Notes under the pieces: model-generated
What the model saw: only the letters and a program-made list of their open reading frames with translations
What the model was told of the DNA's origin: nothing
Databases searched by the model: none
Program-made: the position numbers and the translations under genes
Part shown: positions 8,027-18,864 of the stretch, piece after piece
How positions within the stretch are numbered: the stretch's first letter is position 1
Layout of the letters: the number at the start of each line of letters is the position of its first letter
DNA from: RYN-230 sp963813975
GTDB taxonomy: Bacteria; Actinomycetota; Actinomycetes; Streptosporangiales; Streptosporangiaceae
Assembly: GCA_963813975.1 (NCBI GenBank)
Contig: CAWFAP010000007.1
Location: 310,001 to 374,000 of the forward strand
Length of the DNA stretch: 64,000 nt
Reading direction: 5' to 3'

Positions 8027-8695
8027 ATGCCGGGCAAGGGTGCTCTCGCCAGGGGTTACCGCGGGCTGGCGTGGCGGGTGGTGCACCGGGCCTGGCAGGC
8101 GGCCCAGCAGGCGGGCGCGATCACCGCGGCCACGCCGGCCGGCCGCCGGTTCGCCGCGTTCGGCCCCGGCTCCATCATCGCGTTCCCCACCGGGGCGCTC
8201 TTCGGCGAAGCGTGGATCGAGGTCGGCGAGGGCTCGCTGATCGGCGCCCAGGTCAGCCTGACCGCGGGCCTGGTTCCCGGCCACGAGCTGGGCGACTCGC
8301 CGGTGCTGCGGGTCGGGAACCGGTGCGTGATCGGCCGGGGCAGCCACATCATCGCGCATCACTCGATCGTGATCGGGGACGACGTCTTCATCGGCCCTTA
8401 CGTCTACATCACCGATCAGAACCACGCATACGCCGACCCGGACGTGCCGATCGGGCGCCAGTGGCCGAGCAACACCGGGGTCTCCATCGGGCCGGGAACA
8501 TGGCTAGGAGCTGGCGTGATCGTGCTGCCAGGCGCGCGGATCGGCCGTAATGTGGTGGTGGCCGCGGGCTCGGTAGTCCGCGGACTGGTGCCTGACCGCT
8601 GCGTGATTGCTGGTGTCCCCGCGAAAGTGGTGCGGGAGTACGTAGCCGGCGATGGCTGGTCACGGCCGGCGCCTGTCGTGGGCGACCGTACTTGA
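8027..8695 (+). CDS. Hexapeptide-repeat (left-handed beta-helix) acyltransferase
   Basis: The middle and C-terminal parts contain the imperfect hexapeptide repeats of the LbetaH fold (GNRCVIGRGSHIIA, DDVFIGPYVYITDQNHAY, WLGAGVIVLPGARIGRNVVV), ending in VIAGVPAKVVREY. This pattern is that of O-acetyltransferases of the NodL/LacA/WbbJ type, which use acetyl-CoA on a sugar or antibiotic. The His in TDQNHAY is probably the catalytic base. The substrate cannot be inferred. The gene starts 6 nt after rlmN and its stop lies just before the next gene, so it is probably in the same transcript. It may also be leaderless (TACCGT at 8013-8018). Confidence 0.85.
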   Translation: MPGKGALARGYRGLAWRVVHRAWQAAQQAGAITAATPAGRRFAAFGPGSIIAFPTGALFGEAWIEVGEGSLIGAQVSLTAGLVPGHELGDSPVLRVGNRCVIGRGSHIIAHHSIVIGDDVFIGPYVYITDQNHAYADPDVPIGRQWPSNTGVSIGPGTWLGAGVIVLPGARIGRNVVVAAGSVVRGLVPDRCVIAGVPAKVVREYVAGDGWSRPAPVVGDRT

Positions 8696-8718
8696 GCTTC
8701 TGGAATCCAAGAGGGCAC

Positions 8719-10998
8719 GTGAAGGGACGCAAGGACCTCGTCGCGAGCGCGGCGTACCTGCCTGAGCCTGCGGCCGTCGCGGCGGCCCGCAAGTTCGTGC
8801 GCGACACGCTGTGTTCCTGGCTGGACGCTGGGCCGGGAACGGCGGCCAACGCGGCCGCGGATGGCGGCCTGGTCAACGACGCGGTCCTGCTGACCAGCGA
8901 GCTGGTGACCAACGCTGTGGTGCACGCTGGCACCCAGGTCCAGGTCACCTGCAAGCTCGCGGCGGGCGCGGTGGAAGTCGTGGTCCTCGACAGCCACCCG
9001 GCCCGGATGGTGCCCAGCCCCGCGCCCGACGACACCGTTCCCGCCGAGCGCACCGGCGGCCGCGGCCTGCTGCTGCCCTCCGCCCTGGCCGCCGCCTGGG
9101 GAGTCAGCTACGGAACCGACGCCAAGGCCGTCTGGTTCCGGATGGGTGTCCCGGGCGGCCCGGCCGGGGTGCCGGGGGCCGGGAGCGGCCCGGAGGCGCT
9201 GGACACCGTCGTGCCCGCCGGGCCCTGGAACGTCGCCACCGCGCACGCCAGTACCCTGCCCCCGGTTTCCGTGACCGAGAGCAGTGCGCCCGGCGAATCC
9301 GGCTACGATGCGCTGCTTGGCCACTGCGTGGCGTCGGCCCGGGCGATCGCCTCCGCCGACAGCGCCTATGCCCTGGTCGCGGACGAGGACGGGGATCTGG
9401 GAGTCCGCGCGGTCAGCGGGCTCAGCCCGGCCGCGTGGCTGCGCACCGCACCGTCCGTCTCCACCGTGCCGTTCATGGTGGACGGCCGGGTGACCGGGGT
9501 GCTGGCCGTCGCGGCCGCCCGTCCGGGCCAGTTCGCGGACGGTGACGTCCAGCGGCTGCAGAAGCTGGCGGACCAGATGGGGCCAGCGCTGGAACGGGCC
9601 CGGCTGGCGGAGCTGGAACGGGCCCGCCGCGCCCGGGTCGGCGTACTGGCCGAAGCCAGCGCGCTGCTGGCCGGCCCGCTGGACCAGGACCGGATCCTGG
9701 CCGTGGCCGGGCGGGTCGCCGTGCCCCGGCTCGCGGCCTGGTGTGCGGTGCTGCTCGCCGGTCCCGGCGGCGACCTGCGGCTCACCGTCGCCCGCCACGC
9801 GGATGAGTCACAGGCGGGCGCACTCACCTGGTTGCTGAACCGGGGCTGCGCTCATGCGCCGCCCAGCATCGCCCCGAACGACGTGCCCGCGTCCCGTGCC
9901 CGCGCGGACCACGCCGGCACGGCCCGCTCCTGGCCGCTGGCCGCCGTGGTCCCGCCGGATGCGCCGGCCGGTGTGGGCGACCTGGCCGCGCGGGGGGCCT
10001 GGTGCTTCCCGCTGCACACCCAGGATGGCCCGCTGGGGCTGCTCATCCTGGGCGGCCCGCACGGCGGGCGGCCGTCCAGGGAGGTGCAGGGGCTAGCGGA
10101 AGACCTGGCCGGCCGGATGGCGCTGGCCCTGGAGAACTCCCGGCTCATCGCGCAGCACCGGCAGGCCAGCGAGGCGCTGCGCGCGACCCTGGTGCCGCAC
10201 GAACTGCCCCGGGTTCCCGGCGTCGAGCTGGCCTTCGCGCACGACCTGCCCGGCACTGGCCTGCCCGCTACCGGCCTGCCCCGTGCTGACCGGCCCACTT
10301 CTGACCGGCCCGCTTCTGACCTGCCCGCTTCTGAGCCGCCCGGTGCTGGCCTGCCCAGTGCCGGCCTGTTCCGGGCCGACGCGGGCGGCGGCGACTTCTG
10401 CGACGTGTTCCCGGTGGCCGGGGGACGCTGGCGATTCGCCGTCGGCGAGGTGTGCGGGACGGGCCCGGCCACCCTGGCCGTGACCTCACTGGCCCGCAAC
10501 GCACTGCGCATTCTGGCCGCGGCCGGGTTCAGCATCCCCGCCGTACTGGACCGGCTGAATCAGCTGATCCTGGACGAGCGGGCGCCAGGGACGTTCCTGA
10601 CCCTGGTGCACGGCGAGATCATCGCGGGTGCCCCGGCCCGGATCTCGCTCGCCTGTGCCGGGCAGCCGCTGCCGCTGGTGCTGCGGGGCCAGGGACGGCC
10701 CGCAAGCACGGCGGCCCCGCAGCCGGTGCTCGGGGTGATCGAGGGACAGGGCTTCACCGCCCAGCAGGTCACGCTGGGCTCGGGGGACCTGCTGCTCTGC
10801 GTCACCGACGGGGTGACCAGGCGGCGTGACGGTGACCGGCTGCTTGACGACGACGACGGCCTGGCCCGGCTGCTGGCCGCATGCACCGGGCTGACCGCGG
10901 ATGTGGTGGCGGACAAGGTCCACGAGGAAGTCCGGACGTTCGGCGGGCACCCGGCGGTGGATGGCATGGCCGTGCTCGTCATCCGCGCCGCGGCCTGA
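8719..10998 (+). CDS. HATPase-GAF-SpoIIE (PP2C) phosphatase, stress/sigma regulator
   Basis: This is a 759-residue multidomain protein. The N-terminus is an RsbW-like HATPase (LTSELVTNAVVHAG; GGRGLLLPSALA), the middle a GAF-like sensor region (about 190-480), and the C-terminus a SpoIIE/PP2C serine phosphatase (FRADAGGGDFCDVFPV with the metal Asp residues, then LLLCVTDGVTRRRDGD and DGMAVLVIRA). Such proteins both phosphorylate and dephosphorylate anti-anti-sigma factors in partner switching. A run of eight 5-residue repeats (residues ~510-549) separates GAF from PP2C. The start is uncertain: GTG 8719 has AGAGGG 5 nt upstream, while TTG 8692 overlaps the preceding stop. Confidence 0.88.
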   Translation: MKGRKDLVASAAYLPEPAAVAAARKFVRDTLCSWLDAGPGTAANAAADGGLVNDAVLLTSELVTNAVVHAGTQVQVTCKLAAGAVEVVVLDSHPARMVPSPAPDDTVPAERTGGRGLLLPSALAAAWGVSYGTDAKAVWFRMGVPGGPAGVPGAGSGPEALDTVVPAGPWNVATAHASTLPPVSVTESSAPGESGYDALLGHCVASARAIASADSAYALVADEDGDLGVRAVSGLSPAAWLRTAPSVSTVPFMVDGRVTGVLAVAAARPGQFADGDVQRLQKLADQMGPALERARLAELERARRARVGVLAEASALLAGPLDQDRILAVAGRVAVPRLAAWCAVLLAGPGGDLRLTVARHADESQAGALTWLLNRGCAHAPPSIAPNDVPASRARADHAGTARSWPLAAVVPPDAPAGVGDLAARGAWCFPLHTQDGPLGLLILGGPHGGRPSREVQGLAEDLAGRMALALENSRLIAQHRQASEALRATLVPHELPRVPGVELAFAHDLPGTGLPATGLPRADRPTSDRPASDLPASEPPGAGLPSAGLFRADAGGGDFCDVFPVAGGRWRFAVGEVCGTGPATLAVTSLARNALRILAAAGFSIPAVLDRLNQLILDERAPGTFLTLVHGEIIAGAPARISLACAGQPLPLVLRGQGRPASTAAPQPVLGVIEGQGFTAQQVTLGSGDLLLCVTDGVTRRRDGDRLLDDDDGLARLLAACTGLTADVVADKVHEEVRTFGGHPAVDGMAVLVIRAAA
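10246..10365 (+). repeat. 15-bp tandem repeat, 8 copies, in the SpoIIE-type gene
   Basis: Eight 15-bp units (boundaries every 15 bp from 10246) resemble CTGCCCGCTTCTGAC. They encode degenerate Leu/Arg-Pro-Ala-Ser-Asp blocks and form a linker placed right before the PP2C domain. Confidence 0.85.
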
Positions 10999-11005
10999 AC
11001 GCGGC

Positions 11006-11383
11006 TTACTCGGCGCGGAGCCGGGGGTTGAACACCTCACCGCGCAGGGCCCGGCCGATCAGATCGACGGCCCGCGCGGTATCCACGAGCCGGCGGCCCT
11101 CAGTGCGGTAGGCGGCGAGCACCGCGTCCACCCCGTGCGCGGGCAGCGACCCGCCCAGCTCGGTCCGGGCGCTGCGGTACCCCTCGCGGGCGCCCTGCAC
11201 GCACGCCGCCACATGGTGCTGGGCCATAGTGGCCAGCGCGATGGGATGGCGCCGCAGCACCCCATACAGACGGTAGTCGGGAGGCACCATGTCGAGCAGC
11301 CAGGCCACGGCGGTGATCTCGAAGTCGGTACTGCCTGGCGGGTGTACCCCGGTCGGCCAGCCCGGCGGAACATACGCTGCCAT
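11006..11383 (-). CDS. Conserved actinobacterial hypothetical protein (125 aa)
   Basis: The N-terminus AAYVPPGWPTGVHPPGS followed by VAWLLDMVPPDYRLYGVLRRHPIAL resembles a short protein I recall as widespread in actinomycetes, without a known role. It is soluble, without signal or membrane segments, and has a helical C-terminal half rich in Ala/Arg. It converges on the SpoIIE-type gene with an 7-nt gap (stop codons at 10996-10998 and 11006-11008). A TATTGT box 6 nt before the ATG suggests a leaderless transcript. Confidence 0.8.
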   Translation of the reverse strand: MAAYVPPGWPTGVHPPGSTDFEITAVAWLLDMVPPDYRLYGVLRRHPIALATMAQHHVAACVQGAREGYRSARTELGGSLPAHGVDAVLAAYRTEGRRLVDTARAVDLIGRALRGEVFNPRLRAE

Positions 11384-11389
11384 GGCCCG

Positions 11390-11395
11390 ACAATA
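11390..11395 (-). promoter_or_regulatory. -10 box of the 125-aa gene (leaderless start)
   Basis: TATTGT on the minus strand lies 6 nt ahead of the ATG at 11383; there is no ribosome-binding site between them. Confidence 0.5.
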
Positions 11396-11533
11396 GCAAA
11401 GAATCGAACAGGCGTTCCAAGCGAAGGCGCCCAGCGGCCTGGCCCGGGGCTGGCCATGGCGCCGGCGGAACGCTCACGAAGTCAGGAGTCACTGAAAGTA
11501 ACGCTCACGCGGCTCGCCCCCCACGTTCCCGGA

Positions 11534-11564
11534 CCCTCCCCGGCCGGAAAGAGGCCGGGGAGGG
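11534..11564 (-). terminator. Terminator hairpin behind the 64-aa gene
   Basis: A perfect 12-bp G/C stem (11534-11545 with 11553-11564) with loop GGAAAGA lies ~40 nt beyond the stop of the minus-strand gene at 11606-11800. No T-tract follows. The rest of 11384-11605 holds only the promoter of the 125-aa gene. Confidence 0.65.
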
Positions 11565-11605
11565 ATGGGGCACGGCCGCGGGGCCCGGAACCGGGCCGGG
11601 TGCGG

Positions 11606-11800
11606 CTACTCGGGGCAGCACTGGCTCGTCACCGGGTCGCGGTGGGTCGCGCGAGACGACGCGGCCAGCCCGGCGTGCCGCCGCCAGCGGCGGCCTGGCC
11701 GGCTGCGCCGGGCCTCACGGACCCGGCTGTCTTCTGCGGCGTGGTCGAGCATGTCCTTGACGTGCTGAGCGGCCACGGCCGACTGGATCACTGGATGCAT
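11606..11800 (-). CDS. Small Arg-rich actinobacterial protein (64 aa)
   Basis: The ORF starts MHPVIQSAVAAQHVKDMLDH and continues as an Arg/Ala-rich helix. It resembles a group of ~60-residue actinobacterial proteins of unknown function that share an MHP...HVKDML-type N-terminus. Translation evidence is strong: a full Shine-Dalgarno AAGGAGG lies 5 nt upstream of the ATG (complement of 11806-11812), one of the best in the window. A terminator hairpin follows. It stands alone and diverges from the K+ channel gene. Confidence 0.7.
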   Translation of the reverse strand: MHPVIQSAVAAQHVKDMLDHAAEDSRVREARRSRPGRRWRRHAGLAASSRATHRDPVTSQCCPE

Positions 11801-11976
11801 GACATCCTCCTTGGTTCGCGGCCACGGTCATGACCGCACACCTTGAGGTTCGTCGTAAGGCCCCCGGCGCCACATCGGGAAGATGCCCTATCTCTGCTCC
11901 GTGCGGGGGTACTTAGGCCCCGTCGTGCTTAGGGCCAGGCGCTTAGCCCTGGGCGAGGCGGGGGATCAGCGGCCCG

Positions 11977-13906
11977 ATGAGCGCCCGGCCAGGCCAATCC
12001 CGCACCGGAAACCCGCGCCTAACCGGTCCGACATCTGCCCGTGCCACCCTCGGCTGGGTGGGAGGGGCGTACGCGGGCTGGCGCGGGCACGTGATCGTCT
12101 GCGGCCTGCACGGCGTGGGCCTGCGGATCGTCGAGCTGCTCAACGCCTCAGGCATCCCGGCCGTCGTCATCGACGATTACCCGGACCTGCGGCTGGCCCG
12201 CGACCTGATCGGCTGGGGCATCCCGCACATCGCGGGCAGTTCCCGGTCGGCCGAGACCCTGGCCGGAGCCGGCCTGGCCAGGGCCGGGGCGGTGATCTGC
12301 GCCCAGGAAGACGATCTCCGCACGCTGGAGACGGCCCTGCTGACCCGGGAGCTGCGCTCCGACGTCCGGGTCGTAGTCCAGCTCAGCAACCCGGCCGTGG
12401 GCCGCGCCCTGGCCCGGATCGCGGTCTCGGTGCTCGACGTGGCCGGGCTGTCCGCCCCGTCGATCGCGGAAGCCTGCCTGCGCACCGGCGTCCAGGAGAT
12501 CCGGCTGGCCTCCGAGCGGTCCGCGGCCGCACGGACCGTCGCCCCCTGCTCCGCCACGCTGCGCGAACTGTACGGGGCGCTGGCCCCGATCGCCGTGCTG
12601 CCGGCGGACGGCGGCGACGTGGTGCTCTGCCCCGGCCGTGATCACCGGGTCGCGGCCGGCGACGGCGTGACGCTGATCGGGACCCCCGACGAGCTCCGGG
12701 TGGCGGGGGTGACCGGCCCTGACCAGCAGCCCCGCGCCATGGACACCCGGTCCAGCCGGCCCTCGCCGTCCAGCCCGGGCTCCCGGCCCAGCCGGCCCGT
12801 CCAGACCGGGGCCTCCCTGCGGCACCTGGTGGGGTCGCTGCTCAACGCCGTGGACCGCCGGCTGGTGATCGCGCTGGCCGCGCTGTTCGCCGTGGTCATC
12901 GGGTCCACGGTGATCCTGCGGCTGGCCTACCGGCTGGGCGGCCAGCACATCCCGCTGCTGGACGCCGCGTACTTCACCGTGGAGACGGTCACCACGGTCG
13001 GTTACGGCGACTTCTCGTTCCGGAACCAGAGCCCGTGGCTGATGGGCGCGGCCATCCTGCTGATGCTGGTCGGTGCCCTGTTCGTGGCGGTGTTCTTCGC
13101 CATGCTCACCAACATGCTGGTCAGCCGCCGCATCGAGGAATCGCTGGGCCGCCCGGCGGATCACCGGGCTGCGCGGCCATGTCCTGGTCATCGGCCTGGG
13201 CTCGGTCGGCATGCAGGCCGCCTCCCGGCTGGTCGCCGCGGGCAGCGACGTGGTCGTGGTCGAGAAGCACGACGACAACCGGCACCTCAGCCAGGCCCGG
13301 GCTCTCGGCGTGCCAGTGGTCATCGCGGACGCCACCCTGCCGGAGACGCTGCAGTCGGTCAGCCTGGCCAGCGCCTCGGCCGTGCCGTGCTGACCAGCGA
13401 CGACCTGGCCAACCTGGAAACCGGCCTGGCCGTGCGCGACCAGCTGGGCGCGCGCTGGGACCGCACGCCCGTGGTGCTGCGCATGGTCGATCCGCAGCTG
13501 GCCCGCTCCGTCCGGCATAATTTCGGGTTCCGCAACGTTAGACCGACTGCTGCCCTAGCCGCGCCCTGGTTCGTCGAGGCGGCCTCGGCCCGGACGTGCT
13601 GAACACGTTCTACGTGGGTGACGAGCCGCTGCTGGTGGTCCGGCTGAAGGTGACCCGCGGCGGCGGCCTGGATGGGCTGGCCATGCGGGACCTGGGCGCC
13701 CGGACCCGCATCCTGGCCATCAGCCGCATGTCCGACCAGGGCTACCTGGAGCACCCGCCGCGCCGCGGCACCCGGCTGCGGGCCGGGGACAAGGCCTACC
13801 TGATCGGCCCTACGAGGAACTGCTCGCCGTGCTCCGCCGGGACCGCCCGACCCCCGGGCTCGGTCCGCCCCGTTCGGCGGATAGCTCGGTGATCAGCAGC
13901 GAATAG
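11977..13906 (+). pseudogene. K+ channel/TrkA (RCK) protein, broken by four frameshifts
   Basis: The intact protein would be ~640 residues: an N-terminal RCK/TrkA-N Rossmann domain (GHVIVCGLHGVGLRIVELL), a linker, two membrane helices flanking the K+ selectivity filter TTVGYGDF, and a second RCK domain (GHVLVIGLGSVGMQAASRLV) with a TrkA-C-like end. Reading needs four frame changes: a surplus C near 13151-13156, a missing base near 13384-13386, another near 13577-13583, and a missing C in the run at 13808-13810. After each correction family-like sequence resumes, and the frame ends at TAG 13904-13906. Either the gene is decaying or this stretch was poorly sequenced. It would couple NAD(H) or ligand binding to K+ flux. 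Confidence 0.8.
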
Positions 13907-13963
13907 AATAGAGCTGGCGTCAGTGTGCGCCGCTCCCACTTCCGAGGTAAATGAGATTCCCGT

Positions 13964-15832
<1,869 letters not shown>

Positions 15833-15840
15833 CCCGCCGG

Positions 15841-17291
15841 TCAATCCCGGGCCGGGCTGACCCGGGCGGTGATGGTAACCACCGCGACGAGGGCACCCAG
15901 GGCGAAGAGGACCGACCCGGCCAGGAGGCCGGCCGTGTAGCCGTCGGTCAGCGCCACCGCCATGGTGTGACCCGGCCGGTGGCTTCTGGCCACGATCGAG
16001 GCGATGGCGGCCAGGGCGCCCAGGCCCAGCGCGCTGCCGCACTGCACGCTGGTGTTGAGCAGGCCCGCGGCGATCCCCGTGTCCCGGGCGGCGATCCCCT
16101 GCATGCCGGTCACCGTGCAGCCGACGAAGGTGAGCCCGGTGCCGGCGCCCCCGGCCAGCATGGCCGGGAGCATCACCGCGTAGTAGTTCGAGGCCGGGGT
16201 CAGCGCCACCACGTACCAGGCCAGGCCGCCGGCGCACAGGAGCATCCCGGCCGCGATGACGCCCCGGGCCGGCCGCGCGCCGAGCAGCCGCGGCCCCAGC
16301 CCCGCCGAGGCGAGCCCCACGCCGGCCACGTACGGCAGGTAGGCCAGGCCGGTGTGCATCGCCGAATACCCCCGAACGACCTGCATATAGAGCGTGAGCA
16401 GGTAGAACATGGCGAGCATGCCCGCGCCCAGGAGCAGCAGCACCGTGTTCGCGCCGCCGCGGTTGCGGTCCCGGACCACCCGGGCGGGGATCATCGGCGT
16501 CCGGCTGCGCCGCTCGATGAGCAGGAAGGCGAGGAGCAGCACCGCCCCGGCCGCGGCGCAGGCGAGGGTGCCCGGGTCGCGCCAGCCGTTCGTGTTGCCG
16601 CGGGTGAGCGCGATGATGAGCGAGCCGATGCCCAGGGTGGCGGTCACCGCACCGGGCACGTCGAGCGCGCCGCGCTCGGTGCCGCCGGGAACCAGCACGC
16701 GCGTGCCGATCAGCACCAGGATCGCGATCGGGGCGTTGATGAACAGCACCCAGCGCCAGCTCAGGTACTCGGTCAGCGCGCCGCCGAGCAGCAGGCCCAC
16801 CACGGAACCGAGGCCGCCCATCGCGCCGTAAACGCCGAGCGCCCGGGTCCTGGCCGGGCCCGCCGGGAACGTGGTGGCTAGCAGGGACAGCGCGCACGGC
16901 GCGGCGATCGCGGCGCCGGCCCCTGCACCGCGCGGGCGGCGACCAGCGCCGTCCCATCCGGTGCGAAGCCGCCGGCCAGCGAGGCCAGGGTGAACACGGC
17001 TATCCCGAACCGGAACACGCGCAGGCGGCCGAGCAGGTCGCCGGCCCGGCCGCCGGCGAGCAGCAGCCCGCCGAACGTGAGCGCGTACAGGCTGATCACC
17101 CAGTTCAGGCTGGGCGTCGCCAGGTGCAGCGACCTTTGCATGCTCGGCAGGGCGACGTTCACGATGGTGTCGTCGAGCACCAGCATCAGTTGCGCGGTGG
17201 CGATGACGAGCAGGGCCAGCCCCAGCTTCCCGCTGGCCGCGGGCGGTGCCGCATCCTGGATGGCGGTTTCCGTGGCGTCGTGCGCTGACAT
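15841..17291 (-). CDS. MFS drug transporter (DHA2/EmrB-QacA type), apparent frameshift
   Basis: This is a 14-TM major-facilitator drug:proton antiporter. The N-terminal half shows the DHA2 motif LDDTIVNVALPSMQRSL and GRAGDLLGR; the rest starts at GVYGAMGGLGSVVGLLLGG, has WRWVLFINAPI, and continues to the C-terminus. The two halves lie in different frames and join after ARAVQG. Adding one C to the CCCC run at 16920-16923 restores AVQGAGAAIAAPCALSLL, so a one-base deletion or a homopolymer sequencing error is likely. The ATG at 17291 has AGGGAGA upstream; it lies 28 nt behind the hemerythrin gene, in one operon facing TetR. Confidence 0.85.
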
Positions 17292-17319
17292 GACTCTCTC
17301 CCTGCGCTTGCCCGGGCCC

Positions 17320-17967
17320 TCAGGCGGCCGGCTGGCCGGCGGCGTTCCAGACGTCCAGCGCGGCGTAGCCCGGCCCCCATTGCTCACGGAACGCGGCGAG
17401 CAGGGGCGGGGGGAACTTGCCGAGGATCGCGTCCAGGGTCTGCGGGCTGGCCTCGCTGAGCAGCCAGGGCATGTACATCGGCGCGTCGCCGCGGATCCGT
17501 TCGGTGTGGACCTCGGAGAAGTGCTGCCATTCCGCCTGGGTCAGCGAGGCGTCGATCAGGGCCAGCCCGTCCGACTCCTCATGGGCCAGGTGCGCGGTCA
17601 GCTTCCCCGCGAGCTCGTCGATGAGGTCGCCGAGTCGCTGGTAGCCGTAGGCCTGGTCGGCTGCGGCCGTGTCGATGGCCGTGAGCAGCGGCTCGATGAC
17701 GGCGTGCTCCGCCTCCAGCGCGTCCGCCAGCGCCACCCGGTCGGGGTGCCCGGCCACCCGGGCGCGCAGCGCGGGCCACAGGGCGTCATCTTCGGACTGG
17801 TGGTGGACCAGCAGGAACTTCTGGAACAGCTCCCATCCCAGCGCAGCCCGCAGCCGCTGGCCGGGGTGGTGGTTCCGCTGGCCCGCGATCCGTGCGACCT
17901 GCACGAGCTCCCGGCGCAGCGCGTCGTGCATCGCGAACATCATGCTCATGTCGAGCGTGAACTCCAT
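17320..17967 (-). CDS. Hemerythrin-domain protein
   Basis: Hemerythrin-like four-helix proteins bind a di-iron centre through conserved His/Glu/Asp residues and sense or bind O2, NO or iron. Candidate ligands here occur in MMFAMHDALR, RNHHPGQRL, LLVHHQSEDDALW, LEAEHAVI and HLAHEESDG. The ATG at 17967 is chosen for its AGGAGGAGTC ribosome-binding site; the frame is open further upstream. Length is 215 residues. It is first in a two-gene operon with the MFS exporter and is divergent from a TetR gene, with a palindrome between them. A link between iron/redox sensing and export is inferred. Confidence 0.88.
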   Translation of the reverse strand: MEFTLDMSMMFAMHDALRRELVQVARIAGQRNHHPGQRLRAALGWELFQKFLLVHHQSEDDALWPALRARVAGHPDRVALADALEAEHAVIEPLLTAIDTAAADQAYGYQRLGDLIDELAGKLTAHLAHEESDGLALIDASLTQAEWQHFSEVHTERIRGDAPMYMPWLLSEASPQTLDAILGKFPPPLLAAFREQWGPGYAALDVWNAAGQPAA

Positions 17968-18064
17968 GACTCCTCCTGATCCGGGCGCGGGCAGATCCCG
18001 GCCCGCCTCCGGCCGGCACCGGACCTCCCGGCGCCGCCGTCCCCAACAATGACACTCAGTCTCG

Positions 18065-18083
18065 TTTGAAGTCAAGCTTCAAA
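18065..18083. promoter_or_regulatory. Palindromic operator between hemerythrin-MFS and TetR
   Basis: TTTGAAG-TCAAG-CTTCAAA is a perfect 7-bp inverted repeat with a 5-nt spacer, in an AT-rich spot in the divergent intergenic region. On the minus strand a -35-like TTGACT (complement of 18070-18075) lies inside it. It is the natural binding site for the adjacent TetR protein. Confidence 0.75.
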
Positions 18084-18136
18084 TAAATCTGAGTATGTTT
18101 AGCTGCCGGGTTTCCTCATCGGGTAGGATGCTGGGC

Positions 18137-18772
18137 GTGACCACTCAGCTGGCCGGCGACCGCTCGCTGCCGCTGCGCGAGCGCAAGAAGCTGCGCACCC
18201 GCCGCGCGCTGGCCGACGCGGCGCTGCGGATGTTCACCGAGAAGGGTTTCGACGCGACCACGCTCGAGGAACTGGTCGAGGAGGCCGAAGTCTCCAAGAG
18301 CACGTTCTTCCGCGCCTTCCCGGCCAAGGAGGCCGCGGCGATCGAGGCCGAGGCCGAGCTGTGGTCGGCCTACCTCACCGCGCTAGCCGGCCGGGAGCTG
18401 TCCGGCCCCGTCCTCAGCGAGCTGCACCAGGCACTGGCCGCGGCGGCCGCCGGGCTCGATCCGGGCTGGGATGAGCGCTTCCTGGCCACCCGCCGCCTGG
18501 TCGCGGCCGAGCCAGCCCTCCTCGCTTACGTCGAGCACTACCGGGCCGGGATCAAGAACCAGGTGATCGCCAGCCTCGCGGCCAAACTCCGCCTGGACCC
18601 GGAAGATCTCAGGCTGTACGTCCTGGCCGAACTCGCCACCACCGCCTGGAGTGTCTCGGGCCGGCACTGGGTCCGCAACGGCGGGCACGGTGGCCGGGCG
18701 GCGCTCCTCGAGCGCCTGGACGGTGCGGTCGGGGCCATCCCGGCCAGCCTGGATCTCTCCGCGCCCGGGTAG
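18137..18772 (+). CDS. TetR-family regulator of the hemerythrin-MFS operon
   Basis: The N-terminal HTH is typical (RRALADAALRMFTEKGFDATTLEELVEEAEVSKSTFFRAFPAK, within residues ~20-65), followed by an all-helical ligand-binding domain of ~130 residues. The GTG at 18137 is chosen because TAGGAT (18124-18129) lies 7 nt ahead, which suggests a leaderless transcript; earlier in-frame starts at 18095 and 18128 lack a ribosome-binding site. It is divergent from hemerythrin-MFS with the operator at 18065-18083 between them, so it probably represses both units until an inducer, perhaps a toxic hydrophobic compound, binds. Confidence 0.9.
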   Translation: MTTQLAGDRSLPLRERKKLRTRRALADAALRMFTEKGFDATTLEELVEEAEVSKSTFFRAFPAKEAAAIEAEAELWSAYLTALAGRELSGPVLSELHQALAAAAAGLDPGWDERFLATRRLVAAEPALLAYVEHYRAGIKNQVIASLAAKLRLDPEDLRLYVLAELATTAWSVSGRHWVRNGGHGGRAALLERLDGAVGAIPASLDLSAPG

Positions 18773-18864
18773 CCCGGTTCCCGGCCTGCGCCTAGCCCGC
18801 TGCGGACCAGGATGACGATGAGCGGGGATGGTCGCCCCCGGAGCGCTGGCCTTCTGGCCCTCGG

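Noticed and set aside
11905..11947. Three CTTAGG/CTTAGC motifs and a GGGGTACTTAGGCCCC stretch resembling a DevR/DosR box upstream of the K+ channel gene
   Set aside because: Match to the DevR consensus is poor, no dormancy-type gene is clearly adjacent, and spacing is irregular; chance GC-rich similarity is likely.
18065..18083. Idea that the TTTGAAG/CTTCAAA palindrome is a terminator
   Set aside because: It lies in a divergent promoter region and is AT-rich, so an operator fits better.
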